Shown: in pieces, positions 1-8,796 of the stretch
Position numbering within the stretch: position 1 is the stretch's first letter
Layout of the letters: each line of letters starts with the position of its first letter
Assembly: GCA_963841635.1 (NCBI GenBank)
Contig: CAWJDO010000002.1
Span: forward strand, 62,001 to 126,000
Source: DASWZN01 sp963841635
GTDB taxonomy: Bacteria > Acidobacteriota > Terriglobia > Bryobacterales > Bryobacteraceae
Direction: 5' to 3'
Length of the DNA: 64,000 bases
Program-made: the position numbers and the translations under genes
Notes under the pieces: model-generated
The model's input: the letters and a program-made list of their open reading frames with translations, nothing else
Told to the model about the DNA's origin: nothing
Database searches by the model: none

Positions 1-244
1 ATGACTCCTGACTCGATAGCCGCAGGCCCTTCACGCCCGCATAGAAAACGATGAACTCAGCAGGGCGGTCGCCAACAACGCCCCGGTGCACGGAACCCAC
101 GGTCACCCGACATTCCCCAACTGAATCTCCCGCCCCCTCAATAGCTTCCCAAAAGTGAGCCCCCGCCGCTCGCCCCGCCTCGCGGTACCCTCGCCTCAGG
201 CACCCGCAATCCCGGTGCTCACATTACCGCCTGAAGGAGCTCCC

Positions 245-949
245 ATGTCTTCCCAACAACGCATCGATACCTCCCGCGCCAACGGCGCCAAATCCCGCGC
301 CGCCCGACTTACCCACGGCCTCACCTCCGACGAGCTCCTCATCGGCGACGAATCGGAAAAGGAGTTCAATGCCTTTCGCGAGGAATACCTTGCCGATTAC
401 CAGCCCCAAACCCGCACCCAGGTCGACCTCGTCGATCAACTGGTCGCCACCCGCTGGCGCCTCAGCCGCGTCATCTCCCTCCAAAATCGGAAATGTCACC
501 AAGAACCCAGCGACACAAAACCCCCGCGCCCTGATAAAGATAGGCCCGCCGCCAGAACCCCACCACTATCCACCATCGACCATCCGCCATCGACCAGCTC
601 ATCGACGAGCGCCGCCGCCGAGCTCCAAAATCAGAAATGTCACCAAGAACCCAGCGACTCAAAACCCCCACGCCCTGATAAAGATAGGCCCGCCGCCAGA
701 ACCCCACCACCATCCACCATCGACCATCCGCCATCGACCAGCTCATCGACGAGCGCCGCCGCCGAGCTCCAAAATCAGAAATGTCACCAAGAACCCAGCG
801 ACACAAAACCCCCACGCCCTGATAAAGATGGGCCCGCCGCCGAAACACCACCACCATCCACCATCGACCATCCGCCATCGACCATCCACCATCGACCAGC
901 TCGTCACACCTGCGGCCAGAGGGCTGCGTCGACTAATCTGGTAATGTAG
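245..949 (+). CDS. Hypothetical protein, C-terminal half made of tandem repeats
   Basis: The start is ATG 245, with AAGGAG five bases upstream. Residues 1-79 look like the N-terminus of a short uncharacterised protein common in Acidobacteriota (motif HGLTSDELLIG, then an acidic helix and DLVDQLVATRWR). That family recognition is from memory. From residue 80 the frame runs into three 48-residue copies of a Pro/Ser/Thr/Lys-rich sequence encoded by an exact 144-bp DNA repeat, so the C-terminal 150 residues probably do not form the native fold. The repeat seems to have replaced the natural C-terminus. The gene ends 11 bp before the next start. Function is unknown and the last two thirds may not matter for it. 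Confidence 0.5.
   Translation: MSSQQRIDTSRANGAKSRAARLTHGLTSDELLIGDESEKEFNAFREEYLADYQPQTRTQVDLVDQLVATRWRLSRVISLQNRKCHQEPSDTKPPRPDKDRPAARTPPLSTIDHPPSTSSSTSAAAELQNQKCHQEPSDSKPPRPDKDRPAARTPPPSTIDHPPSTSSSTSAAAELQNQKCHQEPSDTKPPRPDKDGPAAETPPPSTIDHPPSTIHHRPARHTCGQRAASTNLVM
481..900. repeat. 144-bp tandem repeat, three copies
   Basis: Units begin at 481, 625 and 769, exactly 144 bp apart, with only a few substitutions between copies. Each unit ends in a shorter internal repeat built on CCATCGACCATC. Because 144 is divisible by three, the reading frame stays open through the array. The last copy is incomplete and runs into further CCATCGACC motifs to about 900. Confidence 0.9.
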
Positions 950-960
950 GAAACCCATCA

Positions 961-2253
961 GTGCTGAATCAACTCCAGGCTCCATCGCAAGAGCGCGCGC
1001 GCAAGGAAGGCCGTGGCATCTCCGTGTGGGTCACTTCCCGCGAGGCTTTCTGGATCGCCCTGGACGCGCTGCGCAGCCACAAGCTCCGCTCTTTCCTCAC
1101 GCTGCTCGGGGTGGTCATCGCCACCGCCACGCTGATCGTGGTCATGTCGATCGTCAACGGCATGAACCTCTACATCGCCGACCACATCGCCAACCTGGGC
1201 ACCAATACGTTCGTGCTTCACCAGTTTCAATGGGCGCAGGGCTTCGAATCGTTCCTCAACGCGCGCCGGCGCAATAAGCCCATCCGCATCGAGGATTACG
1301 AGTATCTGAGGGACAGCCTCCAGGGATACCAGCAGATCGGAGCCTTGGCCCAGCTCAACCCCAGCCCGTCCGCGCGCTACAAGGGCCACCTGATCGACGA
1401 GATCCAGTTGAGCGCCGTGACTCCCAGCTTTGCCGATATCGGCCGCGAGAAGATCGAGCAGGGGCGGTACATCAACGATTCCGACTATCAGCACAACGCC
1501 CGGGTCTGCATCATCGGCCAGGATCTGGTGGAGAAGCTGTTTCCCAACGTCGATCCTCTGGACAAAGAAGTTCAACTGGCGGGCCTGCCCTTCCGCGTCA
1601 TTGGCACCACGGAGAAACTCGGCAGCACCTTCGGACAGAGCCAGGACAACTTCGCCATGGTTCCCCTGAGCACCTTCCGCAACACTTGGATGGGCCGCCC
1701 CGAACTCATGGTATTCATCAAGTCGCCCGACGGCCCGCACATGGCGGAACTCCAGGACGAAGTGCGAGCCCTGATGCGCGCGCGCCGCCACGTCCCCTAC
1801 CGCGAGGAGGACACGTTCGGAGTCAACGCTTCCGACACCTTGATGACCGCCTGGAAGAACCTCACCGGCACGATTTTCGCCGTGACCATAGGATTGGTTG
1901 CCGTCTTCATGCTAGTGGGCGGAATCGTCATCATGAACATCATGCTGGCCAGCGTGACCGAGCGGACCCACGAGATCGGTATCCGCAAGTCGCTCGGAGC
2001 GCGCCGCCGCGACATTCTCTGGCAGGTCGTCTTCGAGTCCGCCGTCATGGCCACCATGGGCGGAGTGGTGGGCGTTCTTTTCGCCATAGCCGTTGCCCGT
2101 ATCGTCAACATCTTCTTCACGGCCGACGTCCCTGTGGCGGCCGTTGTCGTCGGGGTGTCGCTTTCAACGGCCGTGGGCTTGTTCTTCGGCATCTACCCCG
2201 CCCGGAAAGCGGCCCGGCTCGAGCCCATCGAGGCCCTGCGAACGGAGACCTAG
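961..2253 (+). CDS. MacB/FtsX-family ABC transporter permease
   Basis: This is a 430-residue permease of the MacB/FtsX family. It has one transmembrane helix near residues 35-60 (preceded by DALRSHKLRSFLTLLG, typical of the family), a large periplasmic domain, then three C-terminal helices from about 300 onward. The family hallmark ERTHEIGIRKSLGARR lies between the first two C-terminal helices. The start is GTG 961 with AGGAAA upstream; an internal GTG near 1024 is possible. A second permease of the same family follows after 5 bp, so the two probably form a heterodimer. No ATPase subunit is present in the window. MacB-type systems move lipoproteins, peptides or toxins across the envelope; the substrate cannot be told here. 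Confidence 0.85.
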   Translation: MLNQLQAPSQERARKEGRGISVWVTSREAFWIALDALRSHKLRSFLTLLGVVIATATLIVVMSIVNGMNLYIADHIANLGTNTFVLHQFQWAQGFESFLNARRRNKPIRIEDYEYLRDSLQGYQQIGALAQLNPSPSARYKGHLIDEIQLSAVTPSFADIGREKIEQGRYINDSDYQHNARVCIIGQDLVEKLFPNVDPLDKEVQLAGLPFRVIGTTEKLGSTFGQSQDNFAMVPLSTFRNTWMGRPELMVFIKSPDGPHMAELQDEVRALMRARRHVPYREEDTFGVNASDTLMTAWKNLTGTIFAVTIGLVAVFMLVGGIVIMNIMLASVTERTHEIGIRKSLGARRRDILWQVVFESAVMATMGGVVGVLFAIAVARIVNIFFTADVPVAAVVVGVSLSTAVGLFFGIYPARKAARLEPIEALRTET

Positions 2254-2258
2254 CTTCC

Positions 2259-3521
2259 ATGCCGCAATCCCATCGTCAAGACGTTCGCGAAAACATGCTG
2301 CTGGCGTTCGATACCCTGCGCACGCACAAATTCCGCTCGTTCCTCACCGTTCTCGGCGTGCTGATCGGCACCACCACGGTGATCGCGGTCACCTCCATCA
2401 TCGCCGGCCTGGACAAGCAACTGGTGGACGTGGCCGAGCAATTCGGCACGCGCACCCTGTGGGTCTATAAGCTCCAGCTCGGCGCTCCCCACATGCTGAC
2501 CCGCGAGGAGCGGCTGCGCCGTCCCCTGAGCTACGAAGACGCCATGGCCATCAAGGAGCAGTCGCCTTCCACCGCCACGGTTTCCGTCGAGCTCTTTCGC
2601 GAACTCGGGGAGTTCGGAGTGCCCCCCGTCACCGCCCGGTACAAGGGCCACGACATGCTCGACGCCCTCTTCGTCGGCGTAACCGCGGACCATCTGCGGC
2701 TCATCAACGCCACGCTCTCCGAAGGCCGTTTCTTCACCGAAGCCGAAGACCTGCACCGGCGCGACCTGGCCGTGATCGGCAACGGCGTGCGCGAGCGATT
2801 CTTCGCGCACGAAGATCCCGTGGGCAAGACCATCCTGGTTGACGGGCATACGCTGGAGATCGTTGGCACCCTCACCAAATTCAAGTCGTTCCTGGGCGAC
2901 GACCAGAACGACAAGGCCATCCTCATCCCCTATCACTCGTACCAGAAGGCCTATCCCGAGGCCAAGGACAACTTCATCTGCGTTCTGGTCGAGCCGGGCA
3001 AAATGGATCGGGCCAAGGACGAGGTGACGGAGATCCTCCGCCGCCGCCGCCACGTGAAACCCCAGGAGCCCGACAACTTCGGCATCTCGAGCGCCGAGTC
3101 GGTGATAGGCCAGTTCCGCCAGATCATCGCCACGGTAGGGCTGGTCATGGTGGTGATCTCGTCGATCGGGTTGCTGGTGGGCGGCATCGGAGTGATGAAC
3201 ATCATGCTGGTTTCGGTCACGGAACGAACTCGGGAAATTGGCGTGCGCAAAGCCATCGGCGCGCGGCGCAGCGATATCGTCTGGCAGTTCCTTCTGGAGG
3301 CCATGACCCTGACCGCGGGGGGCGGCTTGATCGGGATCCTGATCGGGTGGCTGCTCAGCCTGACCATTCGCACATTGGTGCCCAGCCTGCCTTCGACCGT
3401 GCCGCTGTGGTCCGTGATTGCCGGGTTCAGCGTCGCCACCAGTGTCGGTCTGTTCTTCGGCCTCTGGCCCGCGCTGAAGGCGGCGCGCCTGGACCCGATC
3501 GCGGCCCTGCGTTACGAATGA
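2259..3521 (+). CDS. MacB/FtsX-family ABC transporter permease
   Basis: This 420-residue paralogue of the preceding permease has the same layout. An N-terminal helix follows DTLRTHKFRSFLTVLG, then comes a periplasmic MacB-type domain, and the last 150 residues hold three helices with the motif ERTREIGVRKAIGARR. Start ATG 2259 lies 5 bp after the upstream stop, which indicates one operon. Its TGA overlaps an ATG at 3518 in the frame of the downstream peptidase (ATGA), so translation is likely coupled. Without an ATPase gene nearby, the pair must borrow one encoded elsewhere or upstream of the window. Confidence 0.85.
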   Translation: MPQSHRQDVRENMLLAFDTLRTHKFRSFLTVLGVLIGTTTVIAVTSIIAGLDKQLVDVAEQFGTRTLWVYKLQLGAPHMLTREERLRRPLSYEDAMAIKEQSPSTATVSVELFRELGEFGVPPVTARYKGHDMLDALFVGVTADHLRLINATLSEGRFFTEAEDLHRRDLAVIGNGVRERFFAHEDPVGKTILVDGHTLEIVGTLTKFKSFLGDDQNDKAILIPYHSYQKAYPEAKDNFICVLVEPGKMDRAKDEVTEILRRRRHVKPQEPDNFGISSAESVIGQFRQIIATVGLVMVVISSIGLLVGGIGVMNIMLVSVTERTREIGVRKAIGARRSDIVWQFLLEAMTLTAGGGLIGILIGWLLSLTIRTLVPSLPSTVPLWSVIAGFSVATSVGLFFGLWPALKAARLDPIAALRYE

Positions 3522-3541
3522 CGTTCTACCATGGGAGTTCC

Positions 3542-5794
3542 ATGCTCAAACTAACCGTTTGCCTGTTTCTTGCCGTAGGTGCCGCGGTGACCGAGGAGCC
3601 GCCCTCGCTGCGCGGCTACTCCGCCGGAGCCTCGGCCGCCGAGCGCAACTGGGAAACCAGATTCCGCGCCATCCCAACTACCGGCAACCTGCGCGACTAT
3701 ATGCAGCGGCTGGCGGCGCGGCCCCACCACGTCGGCACGGCGTACGACAAGGACAACGCCGAGTGGATTCTGTCCAGGTTCAAGGAGTGGGGGCTGGACG
3801 CGCACATCGAGACCTTCGACGTGCTGTTCCCGACGCCGAAGGAGCGCGCGGTGGAGCTGCTGGAGCCCACGAAATTCGTAGCGAAGCTCCAGGAGCCGGC
3901 CGTCGCGGTTGACCCGACCTCCGGTCAGCGGGATGAGCAGCTCCCCACCTACAACGCCTACTCGGCCGACGGCGACGTCACCGCGCCGCTGGTCTACGTC
4001 AACTACGGCAACCCCGTCGATTACGAACAGCTCGACCGGCTCGGCATTTCGGTGAAGGGCGCCATCGTAATCGCACGCTATGGCGCGTCCTGGCGCGGCA
4101 TCAAGCCCAAGGTCGCCGCCGAACACGGCGCGGTCGGTTGCATCATCTACTCGGACCCCCGCGAGGACGGCTACTTCGAAGGCGACGTGTTCCCCTCCGG
4201 CGCCTGGCGGCCGCCGCAGGGGGTGCAGCGCGGCAGCGTAATGGACATGCCGCTCTATCCGGGCGATCCGCTGACGCCGGGCATCGGCGCGACAGAAAGC
4301 GCAAAACGGCTGCCGCTCGCCGAGGCCGGGACGCTGACCAAGATCCCGGTGCTGCCGATTTCCTACGGCGATGCGCAGCCCTTGCTCGAAGCGCTGAAGG
4401 GACCGGTGGCCCCGGAGCCGTGGCGCGGCGCGCTGCCCATCACCTACCACGTGGGGCCGGGGCCGGCGCGCGTCCACCTCAAGGTGAAATCGAACTGGGA
4501 CACCAGGCGGATCTACGACGTGATCGCGCGCATTCCAGGCTCCACCAATCCCGACGAGTGGATCGTGCGCGGCAACCATCACGACGCCTGGGTGAACGGC
4601 GCTGAGGACCCGGTGTCGGCGCAGAACGCGCTGCTGGAGGAAGCGCGCGGCCTCGCCGAACTGCTCAAGCAGGGCTGGAAACCGAAGCGCACCATCCTCT
4701 ACTGCGCCTGGGATGGCGAGGAAGAGGGCTTGCTCGGCTCCACCGAGTGGGCCGAAGAGCACTCCGCCGAGCTTGTCCGCCACGCCGCCGTCTATATCAA
4801 CTCCGACGCCAACGGCCGCGGCTACCTGGGTATGCAGGGCTCGCACACTCTGGAGAAGTTCATGAACGGCGTGGCGCAGGACATCACCGACCCGGAAACC
4901 GGCTTGCCGGTATGGAAGCGCCTGCAGCTGCGCCGCATCGAGGAGGGCTCGACGGAAGAGAAGCAGGACGCCCGCACGCGGCCGGACCTGCGGCTGGGCG
5001 CTCTCGGCTCCGGCTCCGACTACACGGTCTTCATCGACCACCTCGGCGTGGCCTCCCTCAACTTGGGCTACGGCGGCGAAGACGGCGGGGGAATCTACCA
5101 CTCCATCTACGACGATTTCTACTGGTACACGCATTTCAGCGACACCGATTTCCGCTACGGCCGGGCCCTGGCTCAGACCATCGGCACGGCCGTGATGCGT
5201 CTGGCCGACGCGGAGGTGCTGCCCCACGACTTCACCGGCCTCGCCGACACGGTCCACCGGTACACCACCGAGATCGAAAAGCTGCTCCGGGACAAGCAGG
5301 ACGAGACGCGCGAGCGCAACAAGGAAATCGGCGAGGGAGTCTTCGCCGCTACCATGGACCCGCACGAGAAGACCGTGCCGCCGCCGGCTGAGCCGGTGCC
5401 GCCGTTCCTGAGCTTCGCTCCGCTCGAGAACGGGCAAGCGGCTCTGGCCGCGGCGGCCGAGCGCTACGACAAGGCGTTCGCCAAGGCGCAGGCCAACGGC
5501 GGGGCGGCCCTGGCGCGGGCAGACACGGTGAACGCGATGCTGATCGAAAGCGAGCGCCATCTCACCGACTCGAAGGGTCTGCCGCGCCGCCCGTGGTTCG
5601 TCCACATGATCTACGCGCCGGGTTTCTACACCGGCTACGGCGTTAAGACAATCCCCGGCGTTCGCGAAGCCATCGAGGAGAAGAAATGGGACGAGGCCAA
5701 TGCCGAAATCGAGCGCGTCGGCCGCGTCCTGAGCGATGAGGCAGCGCTCATCGACCGCGCCGCCGCGGCGCTGGAGCAGGCGGCGCAACAGTAG
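3542..5794 (+). CDS. Secreted M28-family metallopeptidase, glutamate carboxypeptidase II-like
   Basis: This 750-residue protein has the length and architecture of glutamate carboxypeptidase II/PSMA relatives: PA domain (about 110-330), M28 zinc peptidase core (about 330-560) and a C-terminal dimerisation domain. Visible zinc/catalytic elements are N-H-H-D-A-W at 345-350, D-G-E-E-E-G at 391-396 and HSIYDDFYW further on. I chose ATG 3542 because it has GGGAG four bases upstream and begins a good signal peptide (MLKLTVCLFLAVGAAV). ATG 3518 is in frame, overlaps the upstream stop and would add eight residues. The product is expected to be periplasmic or secreted and to trim C-terminal residues from peptides. 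It is co-transcribed with the two permeases, but a functional link is only inferred. Confidence 0.88.
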   Translation: MLKLTVCLFLAVGAAVTEEPPSLRGYSAGASAAERNWETRFRAIPTTGNLRDYMQRLAARPHHVGTAYDKDNAEWILSRFKEWGLDAHIETFDVLFPTPKERAVELLEPTKFVAKLQEPAVAVDPTSGQRDEQLPTYNAYSADGDVTAPLVYVNYGNPVDYEQLDRLGISVKGAIVIARYGASWRGIKPKVAAEHGAVGCIIYSDPREDGYFEGDVFPSGAWRPPQGVQRGSVMDMPLYPGDPLTPGIGATESAKRLPLAEAGTLTKIPVLPISYGDAQPLLEALKGPVAPEPWRGALPITYHVGPGPARVHLKVKSNWDTRRIYDVIARIPGSTNPDEWIVRGNHHDAWVNGAEDPVSAQNALLEEARGLAELLKQGWKPKRTILYCAWDGEEEGLLGSTEWAEEHSAELVRHAAVYINSDANGRGYLGMQGSHTLEKFMNGVAQDITDPETGLPVWKRLQLRRIEEGSTEEKQDARTRPDLRLGALGSGSDYTVFIDHLGVASLNLGYGGEDGGGIYHSIYDDFYWYTHFSDTDFRYGRALAQTIGTAVMRLADAEVLPHDFTGLADTVHRYTTEIEKLLRDKQDETRERNKEIGEGVFAATMDPHEKTVPPPAEPVPPFLSFAPLENGQAALAAAAERYDKAFAKAQANGGAALARADTVNAMLIESERHLTDSKGLPRRPWFVHMIYAPGFYTGYGVKTIPGVREAIEEKKWDEANAEIERVGRVLSDEAALIDRAAAALEQAAQQ

Positions 5795-5803
5795 GTGCGG
5801 CGG

Positions 5804-5848
5804 GTCCCGGCGGCCCATGTCCCGGCGACCCATGTCCCGGCGGCCCAG
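5804..5848. repeat. 15-bp tandem repeat, three copies
   Basis: Copies of GTCCCGGCGGCCCAT begin at 5804, 5819 and 5834, the middle one with one substitution and the last diverging at its end. They sit just after the peptidase stop and have no evident coding role. Confidence 0.75.
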
Positions 5849-5901
5849 GCCCCCGCGCCGGCGTCGACTCGCTCACCGGGGAGCGGCCCAGGCATGAGAA
5901 G

Positions 5902-5934
5902 AAAAAGGCAGCCCTCGAAGAGGCTGCCTTTGTG
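5902..5934 (-). terminator. Rho-independent terminator, possibly bidirectional
   Basis: A perfect 10-bp stem AAAGGCAGCC (5904-5913) / GGCTGCCTTT (5922-5931) has an 8-base loop. Read on the minus strand it ends in a run of five T, so it best terminates the tRNA-Leu/secG transcript. On the plus strand the T run is only three, giving a weaker stop for the peptidase operon. Confidence 0.85.
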
Positions 5935-5946
5935 TCACGGATAGGT

Positions 5947-6033
5947 TGGTGCGGGGGGGGGGACTTGAACCCCCACGGGATTGCTCCCGCTAGCACCTCA
6001 AGCTAGTGCGTCTGCCAATTCCGCCACCTCCGC
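5947..6033 (-). tRNA. tRNA-Leu (GAG anticodon)
   Basis: This is a class II tRNA with a long variable arm. The anticodon loop TTGAGGT lies on stem CTAGC/GCTAG. The T-arm is GGGGG-TTCAAGT-CCCCC, the discriminator is A and the CCA is encoded. The acceptor 5' strand GCGGAGG faces CCCCCGC, leaving one A-C mismatch at the fifth pair. This falls within a run of ten C on the tRNA strand (G on the plus strand), where a base-call error would be easy. It lies 15 bp downstream of secG on the same strand, a common arrangement. Confidence 0.93.
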
Positions 6034-6048
6034 AAGGTGCATCTCAAT

Positions 6049-6498
6049 CTACTTCTTGGCCGGTGCGGCTGGGGCCGGCTCCGGCGCGACCGGAAGCTTC
6101 TGCCCGGGCCGGATCGGGACTGTCACCGGCTTGCCTCCCGGCCCCGGAATCTGGACCTGTACGGGCGGAGCCGAGCGCGGCCCCGGCGCGGCCGGCGTCG
6201 CGTGCACGGGCTGCGGTCCGCGGGACGGCATCTCTTCGAGAACCGTCGTGCCTGGCCCCCCGGTGCCGCGCGTAGCCATAATCGCCAGGGTCAGGGACGT
6301 GACCATGAACAGCGTCGCCGCAATCCGGGTCAGCTTCGACAAAAGCGTCGCGGTGCCGCGCGGCCCGAAGGCCGTCTGCGAACCCATGCCGCCGAAGGCT
6401 CCGGCGAGGTCCGCGGCCTTCCCGCTCTGCAGCAAGACCACGATCACCAGAAACACACAAACGAGTACGTGTACGAAAACCAACAGACCATATACCAT
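6049..6498 (-). CDS. secG: Preprotein translocase subunit SecG
   Basis: SecG is the small non-essential subunit of the SecYEG channel in the inner membrane. The 149-residue product has two hydrophobic helices (about 3-25 and 52-74) with the family hallmarks VVLLQSGK, GAFGG and GSQTAFG between them. Start ATG 6498 has GGAGG six bases upstream; a more upstream in-frame start would lack the helix at the N-terminus. Residues after 80 form a Pro/Ala-rich tail of about 70 residues, longer than the roughly 110-residue enterobacterial protein and likely a disordered extension. Transcribed together with the downstream tRNA-Leu. Confidence 0.93.
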   Translation of the reverse strand: MVYGLLVFVHVLVCVFLVIVVLLQSGKAADLAGAFGGMGSQTAFGPRGTATLLSKLTRIAATLFMVTSLTLAIMATRGTGGPGTTVLEEMPSRGPQPVHATPAAPGPRSAPPVQVQIPGPGGKPVTVPIRPGQKLPVAPEPAPAAPAKK

Positions 6499-6576
6499 AG
6501 GGAACCTCCGGGCAGAAAGGCACACGCCTACATCCAAAACCCGGAACTCCCAGTATAGGGGAGCGGCGGGGCAGAA

Positions 6577-6780
6577 TCAACGCGCGGTACGGACGCCAGC
6601 CGCTTCCGGCGCGGATCGCTTCCGCGAGCCGATAGAGGGGCCGTCCGGCGCCGGAGGCTCGGAGCCGGGGGCGGCCCGGCCTTCCTTAGGGCGTCCGCAC
6701 AGGTCGCACCAGCCCGGGTCTCTGTCGTAAACGCCGCACTGGCTGCAGCGTGTGTACACCGCGTACGTCTGGACCGACAT
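6577..6780 (-). CDS. Small zinc-ribbon-like hypothetical protein
   Basis: The 67-residue product has two CxxC pairs in its first 30 residues (C-S-Q-C, then C-D-L-C nine residues later). This matches a minimal zinc ribbon and is followed by a Pro/Ala-rich basic tail. The start at 6780 is the only ATG; GGAG directly abuts it, which is a poor spacing, so translation is uncertain. It lies about 80 bp upstream of secG on the same strand. No known family is recognised. Confidence 0.5.
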   Translation of the reverse strand: MSVQTYAVYTRCSQCGVYDRDPGWCDLCGRPKEGRAAPGSEPPAPDGPSIGSRKRSAPEAAGVRTAR

Positions 6781-6836
6781 CTCCGGTCAGGATAGCGCAG
6801 ATCGCGGCCCTCTGGAACATTTTTTGTGAGTTTTGT

Positions 6837-7622
6837 TCAGGCGTTGTTCAGGCGCCCCGATCGGTCTTCCAGCCCAGGCTGCGTGCCTTGCGGGGCACCG
6901 CGAAACCGACGCGCGGCCACGAGGCGGCGGGCATCCGGCGGAGCGGCCGCCGGCCGCCCCTCCTGCGCCATCAGCCGTGCCAGGATCTCGGCCGGGATCT
7001 CCGACAGCGGCAGGAAGCATTCACCGGAAGGTACCAGCTTGATTGTCCAAAGCGCGTAGCAGACCAGCGGGCATCCCACCGCCACCAGCTGCGCGGCCAG
7101 GCGCCCCTCCGCCGACATCACGGTCCTCAGGCCTGTCGCAACGGCGCCGCCGGTCAGCAGCGCGAGGAGGATGGCTACGTGCCACCGCACATTCGCTCGC
7201 ATCGTGACCGGGAAGGTGCTGAAAAAGGCGGTCGAAAGGATCAGCAGGATGCAGCAACCGCTGCCCATCAGCACCACCGGACCCCCGTCGCGGAGAATGT
7301 CGAAGCCGAGCAGACAGACCGTGGCGCCGAGAGCGGCGGACAGGACCGCGAACACCATGATGCCGCCGACGGCGAACGAGAACAGGCTTCTGAAGTGCCG
7401 GGCCTGCGCCAGGCAGGCCTCGACCGCCACGGCCGCGTACATGGCGGCGAGGATCCAGGAATTCCAGCCGCCGGCGGACAACAGCGACTGCAGCAACAGG
7501 AGTAGCGTGACGATCCAGAAGACCGGGTAGCGGCGCACCAGACCTCTGGCGGCCAGCGCCGCCAGGCAAGCTGCCTGGACCGAGGTGCTCAGACACCGGA
7601 GCAACAGGATCGCGTCCGTCAT
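6837..7622 (-). CDS. Polytopic membrane protein of unknown function
   Basis: The 261-residue product is mostly hydrophobic, with about seven predicted transmembrane helices up to residue ~205 and a hydrophilic Ala/Arg-rich tail of about 55 residues. I recognise no catalytic motif. Similar seven-helix proteins of unknown role are frequent in Solibacter-like genomes (recollection). The stop lies 57 bp upstream of the zinc-ribbon start, so the two may share a transcript. Confidence 0.65.
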   Translation of the reverse strand: MTDAILLLRCLSTSVQAACLAALAARGLVRRYPVFWIVTLLLLLQSLLSAGGWNSWILAAMYAAVAVEACLAQARHFRSLFSFAVGGIMVFAVLSAALGATVCLLGFDILRDGGPVVLMGSGCCILLILSTAFFSTFPVTMRANVRWHVAILLALLTGGAVATGLRTVMSAEGRLAAQLVAVGCPLVCYALWTIKLVPSGECFLPLSEIPAEILARLMAQEGRPAAAPPDARRLVAARRFRGAPQGTQPGLEDRSGRLNNA

Positions 7623-7855
7623 GGTTCCTAAAAAGCGCGGCCTCCCTTGGGGCCAGTACCCAAATCTAGCGTAATTGTCTGCCAGAACGCGTAGAAAAGC
7701 AAGGGCTTCGCGCTTAGGACCGTACTAGTCGTCGAGGCGAGGGGTACCAAAGGTGCCGTCCTTGGCCGGAAAAGCAGCCCGGGGGGCTGGCTGACTGGCG
7801 CCCATTCACAGGTGCGCGGCGGGATGGTTCCGTTTTTGATAGATTAGCGGAGGCC

Positions 7856-8734
7856 ATGCAAAATCCCTTTCTGGAGACCGCCACCGAAACCGCCGACGAG
7901 CAACTGCTGCCGGGCGCGCAGTCCGGTGACCGCGAGGCGCTCGCGTCGCTCCTGGCCCGCCATCAGCCCTGGATCTTCAACATCGCTCTCCGCATGTTGT
8001 ACCGGCATGCCGATGCGGAGGACGCCACGCAGGACATCCTTGTTAAGGTCCTGAAGGCTCTGCCTGCATTTCGCGGCGAGAGCCGGTTCCGCACCTGGCT
8101 CTACCGGATCGCGGTGAATCACATCTTGAACCTCAAGAAGGACAAGTGGGCGGCCGCCGACGCCGTGTGCTCGTTCCAGATTGCCGCCGTGGGACTGGCG
8201 CGTACGCCCGACCTGGACCTGCCGGACCCGCGCACCGTTCCGGTTCCGATCGAGATCCTGATCGAGGAGACCAAGACCAACTGCATGGTGGGGACGTTGC
8301 TGTGCCTGGACGGCAGGCTGCGGCTGGTTTTCATCCTGGGCGAGATCTTCGGGGTGAGCGACGAGGTCGGCGGCGAGATCGCCGAGGTCACGCCGGTCAA
8401 CTTCCGGCAGATTCTCTCTCGCGCGCGCCGCGACCTTTATGAGTACTTGCGTGGGAATTGCAGCCTGATCGATCCAGGCAATTCGTGCAAATGCGCCAGA
8501 AAGACGCAGGCGTTCATTCAAGGTGGCGTCGTCGATCCGAACAAACTGCGATTCACCCCGGAACACTGGCGCAAGGTCCGGGAGGTGGCCGATGACCGCG
8601 CGGGAGAGTTGTCGGAAGCGTATATGAAGGTAGCGGCGGACGTCTACCGCAATCATCCCTTCTACGAGCCGGCCGAACAGGCGGCCATCCTGCGGCGGGC
8701 GCTCGAGACCGTGTCGTTGGGACCGCCGGCGTGA
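7856..8734 (+). CDS. ECF-type RNA polymerase sigma factor with Cys-containing C-terminal extension
   Basis: Sigma-70 region 2 is clear at residues ~25-90 (DAEDATQDILVKVLKAL, then FRTWLYRIAVNHI). A weaker region 4 is seen at ~150-200 (NFRQILSRARRDLYEYL). After it comes a ~90-residue extension with cysteines in the pattern NCSLIDPGNSCKCARKT, known from a subset of extracytoplasmic-function sigma factors and perhaps a redox or metal sensor. No anti-sigma factor gene follows; the next genes encode DUF4440-like and AlkD-like proteins. That suggests the C-terminal extension itself controls activity. The upstream 230 bp hold no gene. Confidence 0.85.
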   Translation: MQNPFLETATETADEQLLPGAQSGDREALASLLARHQPWIFNIALRMLYRHADAEDATQDILVKVLKALPAFRGESRFRTWLYRIAVNHILNLKKDKWAAADAVCSFQIAAVGLARTPDLDLPDPRTVPVPIEILIEETKTNCMVGTLLCLDGRLRLVFILGEIFGVSDEVGGEIAEVTPVNFRQILSRARRDLYEYLRGNCSLIDPGNSCKCARKTQAFIQGGVVDPNKLRFTPEHWRKVREVADDRAGELSEAYMKVAADVYRNHPFYEPAEQAAILRRALETVSLGPPA

Positions 8735-8796
8735 TTATTCTTGCGGCTGCTGTCACAGGGCGAGTCCGCCGTTGTCCTATTGGGTGGAGGTGAGGC

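Noticed and set aside
3551..5833. 760-residue open frame on the minus strand, antisense to the M28 peptidase
   Set aside because: It arises from the third-position G/C bias of the real gene; the translation is Arg/Gly/Ala/Val-rich without domains, while the plus frame has clear catalytic motifs.
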